Shown here in pieces: positions 23,039 through 31,798 of a stretch of 38,391 bases of DNA. The first letter of the stretch is position 1. Each line of letters begins with the position of its first letter. Source of the stretch: an uncultured Aquimarina sp. (GTDB lineage Bacteria; Bacteroidota; Bacteroidia; Flavobacteriales; Flavobacteriaceae); the NCBI GenBank assembly GCA_947493495.1, contig CANLRN010000041.1, forward strand, positions 1 through 38,391. Reading direction: 5' to 3'. The notes beneath the pieces were generated by a model. The model was given only the letters and a program-made list of their open reading frames with translations, had not been told where the DNA came from and ran no database searches. The position numbers and the translations under genes were made by a program.

Positions 23039-24638
23039 AGGTTTGTTTAAGTTCCCAATTAGCTCTTACCTCAATTTCTTCTGGATAATAGTTTACTTTT
23101 TCTGCCTGGATTCCTTGTAAGAAATTACCAGTATCCCATTTCCCATTTTGATTACTATCTGTGATAACTCTTACATCGTATTTTCCAGGAGTAAGATTAT
23201 CAAAAATAATAGTCTGTTCACTACTTATAATTTTTTCACTAATCATTTTTCCTTGATTATCAATCACCTGGATTATAAGAGGATACTCTTTAGCATTTTG
23301 TACAGTAAAGAAAATAGTACCGTAATCTGCTAGTTTTTTTGTATTGAATCTAAAATCTATAGTGTCATTTACATTACCAATAAAATCTTGAACACTTTCT
23401 GGTAAGAGTTGCATGGTGTAATTATTACTTTCAGTTTTGTCGAAGGTAAATACAATCTCATTTTTAACGGTATCTAGAATTGCTTTAAAAGGCACATCAG
23501 TTGTATCTTGATCTATTATTGAGATATAATTTTCATTGATAGTCTCCATTGGAGTATTGGCATAAATAGTAAAATCTTGGTTAAATGCTAAACTACCTTT
23601 GGCATTAGTGGATAATAATAGTGAATCTTTATATTGATCTTTAAACCGGCCGATCAGAGTATCTTTAAAATTTTTAGTATTAGCGACTTCAAAAATCAAA
23701 GAGTCTGCTTCAAAAAAAGGCCTAAACCAATAATGCAGCGTATCTTTTTCTTTATCTTTAAAAATCTTGGCCTCATAGGTTTCGGGAGTAACACTTAGTA
23801 TATTAATTTTCATTTCATCTGCATCTCCTTCATAGCCAAAAATGAATTCATTTTTAGAAACTTGTTTTGGCTTTAATGCTCTAAAATCCAATACTTCTTT
23901 AAATAAAGTAATATTAAATATTTTTGCAGTATCTGCAGGGAGTGTGACAATCTCTTCATAAAACCCTATTTTATCTTGTTTAGCTTCATAGGTATAATTA
24001 GTAGCTGCATCCTTTAATGCGATAAGTTTATAGGTGCCTTCTCTTAAATTATTTAAATTAAAATTTATACTATCTAATGTATTCGTAATATATCTAGGAA
24101 CTTCTTTAAAGACTAAAGAATCGGTATATTTTTCATTAATTTCATAGAGAGCAACAGTAATAAAAGGATCTGCTTTTTTTTCTATAGCATCATTAACAAT
24201 TCCTTTTATGTATAACGAATCAAGGGCGTCGCCTGTAGAAAAAACATAGCTAAAAAAAGGATTTGGATTTCCTTCATTATTGTCTACAATACTTTCTCCA
24301 AAATTAATACTGTAGGTAGTATTTTCTAGTAGTGTGTCCAAAAATTTAATCTTCACATACTTACTAGCTGCTCCCAGAGGAGTAATAGTAGGTTTAGGAT
24401 CCATTGGTGGAGAAACTATAATTTGTTTTTGAGGGTCTTTAAGTTTTATATACTCATCAAAATAGATACGAATTTCGTTTTTACTAAAATTAGTAGAAAA
24501 ATTTGGAGGAAATGCTTTTACAAATTTTGGTGGAATTTCATCTTTCTCCCCTCCTGTAATAGTTCCTTTTTTAGCACATCCAATAATTAGGATACATAAA
24601 ATGATAGTAAGTATGAGTGTATAGGATCTTTTATACAT
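23025..24638 (-). CDS. Ig-like domain lipoprotein
   Basis: A 537-residue exported lipoprotein. I start it at the second in-frame Met (MYKRSYTLILTIILCILIIG then C), which puts the lipobox cysteine at residue 21; an upstream ATG at 24668 would add ten residues before the signal. The N-terminal part (EIPPKFVKAFPPNFSTNFSK to VFSTGD) is a Big_5-like Ig domain common in Bacteroidota. The C-terminal part ends with a prealbumin-like strand region (YDVRVITDSNQNGKWDTGNF). Its role is unknown; envelope localisation is inferred. It follows comF on the same strand by 60 bp. Confidence 0.82.
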   Translation of the reverse strand: MYKRSYTLILTIILCILIIGCAKKGTITGGEKDEIPPKFVKAFPPNFSTNFSKNEIRIYFDEYIKLKDPQKQIIVSPPMDPKPTITPLGAASKYVKIKFLDTLLENTTYSINFGESIVDNNEGNPNPFFSYVFSTGDALDSLYIKGIVNDAIEKKADPFITVALYEINEKYTDSLVFKEVPRYITNTLDSINFNLNNLREGTYKLIALKDAATNYTYEAKQDKIGFYEEIVTLPADTAKIFNITLFKEVLDFRALKPKQVSKNEFIFGYEGDADEMKINILSVTPETYEAKIFKDKEKDTLHYWFRPFFEADSLIFEVANTKNFKDTLIGRFKDQYKDSLLLSTNAKGSLAFNQDFTIYANTPMETINENYISIIDQDTTDVPFKAILDTVKNEIVFTFDKTESNNYTMQLLPESVQDFIGNVNDTIDFRFNTKKLADYGTIFFTVQNAKEYPLIIQVIDNQGKMISEKIISSEQTIIFDNLTPGKYDVRVITDSNQNGKWDTGNFLQGIQAEKVNYYPEEIEVRANWELKQTFILE

Positions 24639-24698
24639 AGCTCCGTAACAATTTTTTTTGACACACAAAGAAACGACTATTTATAACAAACAAAAAAT

Positions 24699-25379
24699 CT
24701 ATATTGTCATTGCCATAGTTGCCATGCTTATTTTTATGCCAGGGATATGTTTTAGTGTATTCGCGCAAGCTTCTAATGTAGCACCAGTAGTGACAATGTC
24801 ATCAACTAGTAATATATGTTTGTTTGCTAATAAGGACTCATTCTGAACACTAAATGTTTCAGAAGTGTTTTTCCAGCGTGTAAATCTCCCATGTTTTGAT
24901 TGTTTTTTATTGTAGGATTTTTTTTTCAAAGCAGAATCTAGGTATTTTGCACCTATTTCTTTGGCAATCTCTATCCCAAATTTTTCAACTTGATTGAACC
25001 CCCTCTCTCGTAATCTTCGTGGGTGCAAAGGAACAGGAATAACTATTTCAATTAATTGATATTCAGGTAATTGACTAAGTTCTTTGCCAAGCCATTTCCC
25101 CAATTCTATTCCTATTTCTTCTCGCCCGCGATACTTTAGATTATGAATAAGATTTTGCACTAAACTATCCTTTTCAAAAAGGAATAAAGAGGTGATGTTT
25201 TCTATCTTGACACGCCCATAAAATACTTTTTTAATCTTTTCAGCGTTAACCTTATGAAAATTACCCAAAGGAAGCTGGTGCCTACAAGATGTGCATAGCG
25301 TCCTTTCGTTCTTATATAAGGCATTGTCACAAGCTGCGCAGCTTATGGGATAAAATAAATAAGCTAAGTCTCTTAGCAT
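24699..25379 (-). CDS. ComF-family phosphoribosyltransferase-like protein
   Basis: A 226-residue ComF-type protein. An N-terminal zinc ribbon has C14, C17, C29 and C32 (CAACDNALYKNERTLCTSC). The phosphoribosyltransferase domain ends with the PRPP-binding loop LLVDDIVTTGATLEAC (190-205). ComF is needed for DNA uptake in competent bacteria, but this family is also kept in non-competent species. It heads a two-gene minus-strand unit with the Ig-like lipoprotein and is divergent from the coiled-coil protein. Confidence 0.9.
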   Translation of the reverse strand: MLRDLAYLFYPISCAACDNALYKNERTLCTSCRHQLPLGNFHKVNAEKIKKVFYGRVKIENITSLFLFEKDSLVQNLIHNLKYRGREEIGIELGKWLGKELSQLPEYQLIEIVIPVPLHPRRLRERGFNQVEKFGIEIAKEIGAKYLDSALKKKSYNKKQSKHGRFTRWKNTSETFSVQNESLLANKHILLVDDIVTTGATLEACANTLKHIPGIKISMATMAMTI

Positions 25380-25452
25380 TTACTTAATAAATTAACATTA
25401 ATTATTATATTTACTATTAACAAATAACCATCAAATAAAATATAAATTTATT

Positions 25453-26334
25453 ATGACAGCTCAAAACAATAACTTGACTCTTAAGATACTAATCGGTGTT
25501 CTTGGCGCTCTATTATTAATTCTTGGGATCTTCACGTATAAATTTTACAACGAAGAAAAGAGAGAAAAAGCACAATTGCAAGAAGAAAAAGATCTTATCG
25601 AAAGTGAATTAGGAGAATTAATAACAAAATATGATAATGCCATTGCATTAAATGAAGTAATGGATGATCATTTATTGAAAGAAAAACAGCGTGTTGTTGT
25701 ACTACTAGATAGTCTTAAAGATAATGAGGCTAATGTGGCCTTGATTATTAAATACAGAAAACAAGTAGGTAGACTTAAAAAAGAACGAGAGAGATTATTT
25801 AAACTAGCTGATAGTTTAACTACTGCTAATACTCGGTTAGCTACAGATTTAGATAGTACTTCTACAGCACTAACAGAAAGAATCGTATTTTCAGATTCTT
25901 TAGCCAGTCAGAATACAAAACTTGCAGAAATCGTAGAAAGAGGATCTGCATTAACAACATCCGATGTGAGAGCAGAAGGGGTACGTGTACGTAACAGTGG
26001 GAAAATCGTTAAAACATCTAGATCAAGCAGAGCAGAAAAAGTAAATGTTTGTTTTACACTTTCTCCTAATAAATTAACAGAGAAAGGGGATAAAGAACTT
26101 TTTGTACAAGTGATCAATCCAGAAAATAATCTGATAGGAGATAAAATTTCTGTAAACTTTGATGATGCTGTTCTTACATACAGTGGTAGAAATAAAATAT
26201 TTTATGAAAACGATGCCTTAGATGTATGTATCCTAGTGGATGCAATAGATGGAGAGTTAGTAAAAGGAAATTATGTAGTAAACGTATTTTCTGGACCAAG
26301 GATGATATCCAATACACAGTTTGAACTAAAATAA
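25453..26334 (+). CDS. Membrane-anchored coiled-coil protein
   Basis: A 293-residue protein with one N-terminal membrane helix (about 10-28, LKILIGVLGALLLILGIFTY) and a long coiled coil (about 33-165) rich in Glu, Lys and Leu. A C-terminal globular domain from about 195 follows (VNVCFTLSPNKLTEKGDKEL and after). The topology suggests an inner-membrane anchor with a periplasmic body. It looks like a lineage-specific envelope protein; I do not recognise a named family. A very strong terminator isolates it from glyS. Confidence 0.75.
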   Translation: MTAQNNNLTLKILIGVLGALLLILGIFTYKFYNEEKREKAQLQEEKDLIESELGELITKYDNAIALNEVMDDHLLKEKQRVVVLLDSLKDNEANVALIIKYRKQVGRLKKERERLFKLADSLTTANTRLATDLDSTSTALTERIVFSDSLASQNTKLAEIVERGSALTTSDVRAEGVRVRNSGKIVKTSRSSRAEKVNVCFTLSPNKLTEKGDKELFVQVINPENNLIGDKISVNFDDAVLTYSGRNKIFYENDALDVCILVDAIDGELVKGNYVVNVFSGPRMISNTQFELK

Positions 26335-26347
26335 ATTTGTATAAAGA

Positions 26348-26393
26348 AAACATAAAAATCCACCATATAGGCATATGGTGGATTTTTATGTTT
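26348..26393. terminator. Strong bidirectional terminator
   Basis: A perfect 21-bp stem (26348-26368 with 26373-26393) around a 4-nt loop, with core ATCCACCATAT/ATATGGTGGAT and A- and T-runs on the two sides. It ends transcription of the coiled-coil gene before the glyS promoter. Confidence 0.93.
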
Positions 26394-26415
26394 CTATCAT
26401 TAATTAAATAAATTC

Positions 26416-26447
26416 GTTTTCAGTTCATGGAAATTCAATTATTTTTG
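26416..26447 (+). promoter_or_regulatory. glyS promoter
   Basis: TATTTTTG at 26440-26447 is an exact TAnnTTTG match; TTTTC at 26416-26420 is a candidate -33 element with about 20-nt spacing. Only four bases separate the -7 element from the glyS ATG at 26452, so the transcript would begin at or next to the start codon. Confidence 0.6.
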
Positions 26448-26451
26448 CGAG

Positions 26452-27987
26452 ATGGCAAATAAAGAAGATAAATTTAAGAAAGTAATTGCCCATGCTAAGG
26501 AGTATGGGTATATTTTTGGTTCTAGTGAGATCTATGATGGATTAAGTGCAGTATATGATTATGGTCAGAATGGGGCAGAGCTAAAAAAGAATATTAGAGA
26601 ATATTGGTGGAAGAGTATGGTGTATATGCATCAGAATATTGTAGGCCTAGATGCTGCTATATTTATGCATCCTACTACCTGGAAAGCATCAGGTCACGTA
26701 GATGCTTTTAATGATCCGCTGATCGATAATAAAGATTCTAAAAAAAGATACAGAGCCGATGTATTAGTAGAAGATTATGCCGAAAAGCAATATCAAAAAG
26801 CTCAAAAAGAAATTGCTAAAGCTAAAAAACGTTTTGGAGACTCTTTTGATGAAGAACAATTCGTTATCACCAACCCTAGAGTAGTAAAATATCTTTCTGA
26901 GCAGGATCGAGTGCTAAAACGTATGGCAAAATCTCTCGAAAACGAAGACCTAGCTGATGTTAAAGCATTGATAGAAGAATTAGGTATTGCCGATCCAGAT
27001 ACCGGATCAAAAAACTGGACAGATGTAAGACAATTTAACCTGATGTTTGGGACTAAATTAGGAGCTTCTGCAGAATCGGCTACCGATTTGTTTTTAAGAC
27101 CAGAAACTGCGCAAGGGATTTTTGTTAATTTCTTAAATGTACAAAAAACTGGACGCATGAAAATTCCTTTTGGGATTGCACAGACTGGTAAAGCCTTTAG
27201 AAATGAAATTGTAGCACGACAGTTTATCTTCAGAATGCGAGAGTTTGAGCAAATGGAAATGCAATTCTTTGTTCGTCCAGGAGAAGAAATGAAATGGTAT
27301 GAGTACTGGAAAGAAACACGTCTTAATTGGCACTTGTCGCTAGGATTAGGAAAAGAGAATTATCGATTCCATGACCACGACAAGCTGGCGCATTATGCCA
27401 ATGCTGCTGCGGATATTGAATTTAATTTTCCTTTTGGTTTTAAGGAGTTAGAAGGAATTCACTCTAGAACAGATTTTGATCTAAAAGCACACGAAGAATA
27501 TTCGGGTAAAAAACTACAATTCTTTGATCCCGAACTTAAGGAAAGCTACGTGCCCTATGTTGTAGAAACTTCTATAGGCTTAGATAGAATGTTTTTGGCC
27601 GTATTTTCTACAGCATTGCAAGAAGAACAGTTAGAAGATGGATCTAGTAGAGTTTTGTTAAAACTACCAGCTGTAGTAGCACCAGTCAAAGCAGCAATAT
27701 TACCATTAGTTAAAAAAGATGGACTGCCAGAAGTAGCTCAAAAAATTGTAGAAGATCTAAAATGGAAGTATAATGTTATATATGACGAAAAAGATGCTAT
27801 TGGTCGTCGTTACAGGAGACAAGATGCCAATGGAACTCCTTTTTGTATTACTATAGATCATGACACTTTACAAGATCAAACCGTTACTATTAGAGATAGG
27901 GATACTATGGAGCAGAAACGTGTTTCGATTTCTGATTTAAAATCAATTATTTCAGAAAAGGTAGATGCCGAGTCCTGGTTAAAATGA
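26452..27987 (+). CDS. glyS: Glycyl-tRNA synthetase (dimeric class II)
   Basis: A 511-residue synthetase of the eukaryote/archaeal-like alpha2 type rather than the alpha2-beta2 type. The N-terminal block YGYIFGSSEIYDGLSAVYDY and IREYWWKSMV are typical. Motif 2 is FRNEIVARQFIFRMREFEQM and motif 3 lies in VVETSIGLDRMFLAVF. The C-terminal anticodon-binding domain includes RYRRQDANGTPFCITID. The start is supported by the conserved N-terminus, although the promoter sits only four bases upstream. Confidence 0.96.
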   Translation: MANKEDKFKKVIAHAKEYGYIFGSSEIYDGLSAVYDYGQNGAELKKNIREYWWKSMVYMHQNIVGLDAAIFMHPTTWKASGHVDAFNDPLIDNKDSKKRYRADVLVEDYAEKQYQKAQKEIAKAKKRFGDSFDEEQFVITNPRVVKYLSEQDRVLKRMAKSLENEDLADVKALIEELGIADPDTGSKNWTDVRQFNLMFGTKLGASAESATDLFLRPETAQGIFVNFLNVQKTGRMKIPFGIAQTGKAFRNEIVARQFIFRMREFEQMEMQFFVRPGEEMKWYEYWKETRLNWHLSLGLGKENYRFHDHDKLAHYANAAADIEFNFPFGFKELEGIHSRTDFDLKAHEEYSGKKLQFFDPELKESYVPYVVETSIGLDRMFLAVFSTALQEEQLEDGSSRVLLKLPAVVAPVKAAILPLVKKDGLPEVAQKIVEDLKWKYNVIYDEKDAIGRRYRRQDANGTPFCITIDHDTLQDQTVTIRDRDTMEQKRVSISDLKSIISEKVDAESWLK

Positions 27988-28401
27988 TGAACAGACCAAC
28001 ATGGTTGAGGTTAGTTTCTTTCGAGTATTACATCTTATAAGAAAACTATTCTTGTGTGTAAATCTATCTTGGTTGCTTGTAGATACAATAAAGGCTAAAA
28101 ATTTATGCATAAAAAGTAATCTGTAGGGTATTAGGGTATATATTTTAGAAAATAAAAAGTAATACCAAACGTTATTCTTATTAATATTAAAATATACAAT
28201 ACTTATTTTTTTTGATATAGTTTGTAAATAAAGAGGATATTGATGTGGTAAAAAAAGAAATATATACTGCTATTTACTTCTATATCGATAAAATAAAAAT
28301 TAGGAAAATCGTCTATTTACGACTAAGCACTTATTAGTAAAATATAAAATTGTTGTATTTTAGTAGCTACGAAAAAATTATATATAATAAAAAATACGCA
28401 T
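27988..28401. other. Intergenic region upstream of the T9SS cargo gene
   Basis: 414 bp of AT-rich DNA. No coding frame, tRNA or strong hairpin was seen. TTGTATTTTAG near 28352-28362 resembles a -7 region for the downstream gene, about 40 bp before its ATG. Confidence 0.4.
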
Positions 28402-31392
28402 ATGGCACTGAAAAGGATTCTTTTCTTTTCTTTCTTTATTTATAGTTGCATTGGTTTTTCTCAAGAGAAAATTACCAAGAAAGCAACTTTAGTTACCTCT
28501 TCCAGTAGGATGAAGCAGGTAGGATCGCTAGTTGGTAGAAAATTAGCTCCAGAAGTGTCTAGACAAGGTGAGATTAACCCTAAGCGCACTGGTGTAAATA
28601 AAATAGTCCCAGGAAAAGGTTTGCCAAAAGGGCAAGATGAATTATTGATAAAACAAAAAAGTCAAGTAAACCTAAGAAAAAGTGCACCTCCTGCATTAAT
28701 TTTTGAGGCTAATTCTAGTTCTGTATCACCAAGTGATCCTACAGGAGCTATAGGACCCAATCATTATGTTAGCTCTAAAAATTTTGCGTTTGCTATCCAT
28801 GATAGAAATGGTAATGTTTTAGTCCCATCAACATCATTAGCTAATATTTTTCCAGGAGAAACAAAAGGAGATCCTATTGTTTTTTATGATAGTTTTGCAG
28901 ATCGCTTTGTAATTACCCAATTTAGTGATACTCCTAATGGGTTTCTGGTTGCTGTTTGTAGAGGTCCTGACCCTGTTAATGATGGTTGGTTTACATACCG
29001 TTTTAATACAGGAAGTTTTCCAGATTATACCAAGTTTTCTATCTGGTCAGATGGATATTATATCACTGCAAATAAAGACCAAAGACAACAACAAACAAGT
29101 GAAGTAGTATATGCAATCGATAGAACAGCAATGTTATCAGGTGCTACTACTGCACAAATGGTTGGGTTTCCATTACCAGGAGCAAGAATTTCGGGATTTT
29201 ACAGTCCAGCTTCTTTCAATGCTATTGGAGAAACACCTCCTCCTGTAGGAAATGCTAAAATTATATACTACCAAGATGATGCGTGGCAAGATGTATCAGA
29301 AGATGCCTTAAAATTATGGACCATTAATGTAGACTGGATTACACCATCACTATCAACTATAACTGAAGCAGAAGAACTAACAGTAAGCAATGGAAATATA
29401 ACTCCATTCGATGCTACTTTTGATGGGGGATCATTTGGTAATTTACCACAACCAGGAACAGATGGGGATGATATAGATGTTCTGCAAGGTGCAATTATGT
29501 ATGCTACTAATTACAGAAGGTTTTGTGATTATAATGCTGTGGTATTAAACTTTGCTGTAGATATCGATAATCGCCCTAATACCGATAATGTTTCTGCAAT
29601 TCGTTGGTATGAGTTACGGCAAAATGGAGATGGACAACCTTGGAGCGTATTCCAAGAAGGGACATACACCGCTCCCAATGGGAAAAGTGCATGGTGTGGC
29701 AGTATGGCTATGGATATTTCTGGAAATATAGGAATGGGATATACAACCATAGGAACCGTAGATAATGGTGCTAATACAGACAGTTTTGCATCCATACATT
29801 ATACTGGTAGATTGGCTAATGATCCGCTAGGTACAATGACATTTCAAGAAGAAACAATAGCTATAGGTACGGATATAGATAGAAGTACTCAAAACCGATA
29901 TGGAGACTACGCACAGATTACTGTTGATCCCATAGATGATCAAACATTTTGGCATATCGCAGAATATTTTGAAGACTCTGGTGATAATGCCAGAAATATA
30001 GTTGGAGTTTTTAAAATAGCGAATAATACAGCAAGTGATGTAGGGGTAATTAGTATCGATGCCCCAAATGATGCAACTTTTTCGAACTCAGAAACGATAA
30101 CAGTTACGATCAAAAATTTTGGAAGCACCACTCTAAATAATATACCAATCAGTTATTCAATAAATGGAGGACCTTCGGTTGATGAAATTTTTACGGGATC
30201 ATTGGCAGGTGGTCAATCAGCATCTTTTTCTTTTACTACTTCGGCAGATTTAGCTACAGGAGATAGTGCCTTTATCACTGTAGAAACGAACCTTGCTGCA
30301 GATATTTTTTCTGATAATGATTGTACAACAAAAGAAGTGTTTAATTTATTACCAAATGACGTAGGAATCACGGCATTAGCTTCTCCTGTTACTGGAGGAG
30401 GGCTTTCTGCTACAGAAAGCATTACGGTCACTATTAGGAATTATGGAGGTCTCCCACAATCTAATATTCCTATTTTTTATACACTAAACGGAGATGCTGT
30501 AAATGAAGTGTTTACAGGAACAATAGAAGCAAATGAATCTATCGATTATACGTTTACTGCTACGGCAAACCTTATTGAATTTGGCACGTACAATTTTGAG
30601 CTAGGTACAGAGTTGATTAATGATGCAGATACTACTAATGATATTATCACTAGGACGATCGAACACAGTTTGTGTTCTCCTACTTCTGACTGTAAAAGAT
30701 TCGGAGACGGAATCACTTCTTTTATATTATCTAATGTCGTCAATACAGGTATTTCATGTGATACTGGGTATGAAAATTTTACAAATCTTACGATTAACTT
30801 AGATAAGGCTATAAGCATTTACATATTAACAATACAGGCAGGTTTTGCTAATGGAGATGCAGAACAAGTATCATTATGGATTGATTTTAATGATAATGCT
30901 GTTTTCGAAGATGAAGAATTATTAATAAGTAATGAGGTGATTACCGAAGAAAATGTTGACCAGAACTTGGCCATTTCTTTAGGTGATCAAGCCACATTAG
31001 GAACTCATTTACTAAGAATACGAGCAGGGGATACACAAACGAATGACGGGGAAAGATTGAATAATCCATGTGGGTCAATGCAATTTGGCACCACACACGA
31101 TTATACAGTAGAAATAGGAGAAAATACAAACCCTAACTCAGAGCTGATAGTTGTTAGTGAGCCCAATAATCAATTTGTAATTACAATGAGTGATTCTAAT
31201 GCAGATGATATTCTGAGTCTTAGAATTTTTGATGTTACTGGTCAAACAATATTTACTAATAATAGAGTGACTAAAGATCCTAATGGTAGATTCTTAGAGA
31301 ATATCGATATGTCGTTTGCCTCAGAAGGGATTTACTTCGTTAAATTAGGAAGAGGCAATACAGAGAAGTCTACCAAGTTTATTGTCCAGTAA
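28402..31392 (+). CDS. Secreted protein with CARDB and GEVED domains and T9SS sorting signal
   Basis: A 996-residue secreted protein. The signal peptide covers about residues 1-20 (ends GFSQ). A large N-terminal region (about 90-530) has a beta-propeller-like or hydrolase-like feel (DPTGAIGPNHYVSSKNFAFA) but I cannot name it. Two CARDB-like Ig domains follow (about 545-650 and 651-753), each opening DVG-I, then a GEVED domain (about 754-912; VSLWIDFNDNAVFEDEELL). The last 80 residues are a type A T9SS C-terminal domain (LRIFDVTGQ and GIYFVKLGRG). The protein is exported to the surface or medium; its binding target is unknown. Confidence 0.88.
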   Translation: MALKRILFFSFFIYSCIGFSQEKITKKATLVTSSSRMKQVGSLVGRKLAPEVSRQGEINPKRTGVNKIVPGKGLPKGQDELLIKQKSQVNLRKSAPPALIFEANSSSVSPSDPTGAIGPNHYVSSKNFAFAIHDRNGNVLVPSTSLANIFPGETKGDPIVFYDSFADRFVITQFSDTPNGFLVAVCRGPDPVNDGWFTYRFNTGSFPDYTKFSIWSDGYYITANKDQRQQQTSEVVYAIDRTAMLSGATTAQMVGFPLPGARISGFYSPASFNAIGETPPPVGNAKIIYYQDDAWQDVSEDALKLWTINVDWITPSLSTITEAEELTVSNGNITPFDATFDGGSFGNLPQPGTDGDDIDVLQGAIMYATNYRRFCDYNAVVLNFAVDIDNRPNTDNVSAIRWYELRQNGDGQPWSVFQEGTYTAPNGKSAWCGSMAMDISGNIGMGYTTIGTVDNGANTDSFASIHYTGRLANDPLGTMTFQEETIAIGTDIDRSTQNRYGDYAQITVDPIDDQTFWHIAEYFEDSGDNARNIVGVFKIANNTASDVGVISIDAPNDATFSNSETITVTIKNFGSTTLNNIPISYSINGGPSVDEIFTGSLAGGQSASFSFTTSADLATGDSAFITVETNLAADIFSDNDCTTKEVFNLLPNDVGITALASPVTGGGLSATESITVTIRNYGGLPQSNIPIFYTLNGDAVNEVFTGTIEANESIDYTFTATANLIEFGTYNFELGTELINDADTTNDIITRTIEHSLCSPTSDCKRFGDGITSFILSNVVNTGISCDTGYENFTNLTINLDKAISIYILTIQAGFANGDAEQVSLWIDFNDNAVFEDEELLISNEVITEENVDQNLAISLGDQATLGTHLLRIRAGDTQTNDGERLNNPCGSMQFGTTHDYTVEIGENTNPNSELIVVSEPNNQFVITMSDSNADDILSLRIFDVTGQTIFTNNRVTKDPNGRFLENIDMSFASEGIYFVKLGRGNTEKSTKFIVQ

Positions 31393-31398
31393 TAATTT

Positions 31399-31752
31399 TT
31401 AGGAATCCTCCCTTTTCATAATTTCTGTGATAGAAATAGGTCTCCCTTCACTGCATCTATTATTCATTCTTAGATTGCTATATTTTACCCATACCTTTTC
31501 TGGGATATCTGATTTAAAAAACTCTTGGAGATTAATAGGATCCATCGTATCTGGATATTTTTCTACAGTGAGGATATAAGAACACTCTTTGTTTTTACTA
31601 GCAGTAATGGTTCCTTTCTCATAGCCCTTTTCTTTCATTTGTTCATCCGCTATTTTTTTCGAGCTACTTTTATTATGAGTTCCTTTGGTAGTCATACAGC
31701 TATACAGACTAATGGATAGTACTGCAAAAATTATTTTTATAAATGTATACAT
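31399..31752 (-). CDS. Small lipoprotein
   Basis: A 117-residue lipoprotein starting MYTFIKIIFAVLSISLYSC, so the lipobox cysteine is residue 19. The frame is open further upstream, but the signal peptide fixes the start at 31752. The mature part is polar with two more cysteines (KECSYI and NRCSEG) that could form a disulfide. No family was recognised. It lies 46 bp downstream of the large outer-membrane protein on the same strand and may work with it. Its 3' end meets the T9SS cargo gene (6 bp gap). Confidence 0.68.
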   Translation of the reverse strand: MYTFIKIIFAVLSISLYSCMTTKGTHNKSSSKKIADEQMKEKGYEKGTITASKNKECSYILTVEKYPDTMDPINLQEFFKSDIPEKVWVKYSNLRMNNRCSEGRPISITEIMKREDS

Positions 31753-31798
31753 AATGTTTATAATTATAATAAAGATAGGTAAAGTACCGCTGATTTTT

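Noticed and set aside
24658..24846. Plus-strand 62-codon ORF with a hydrophobic start
   Set aside because: Antisense to the comF 3' end; the comF frame is clearly real.
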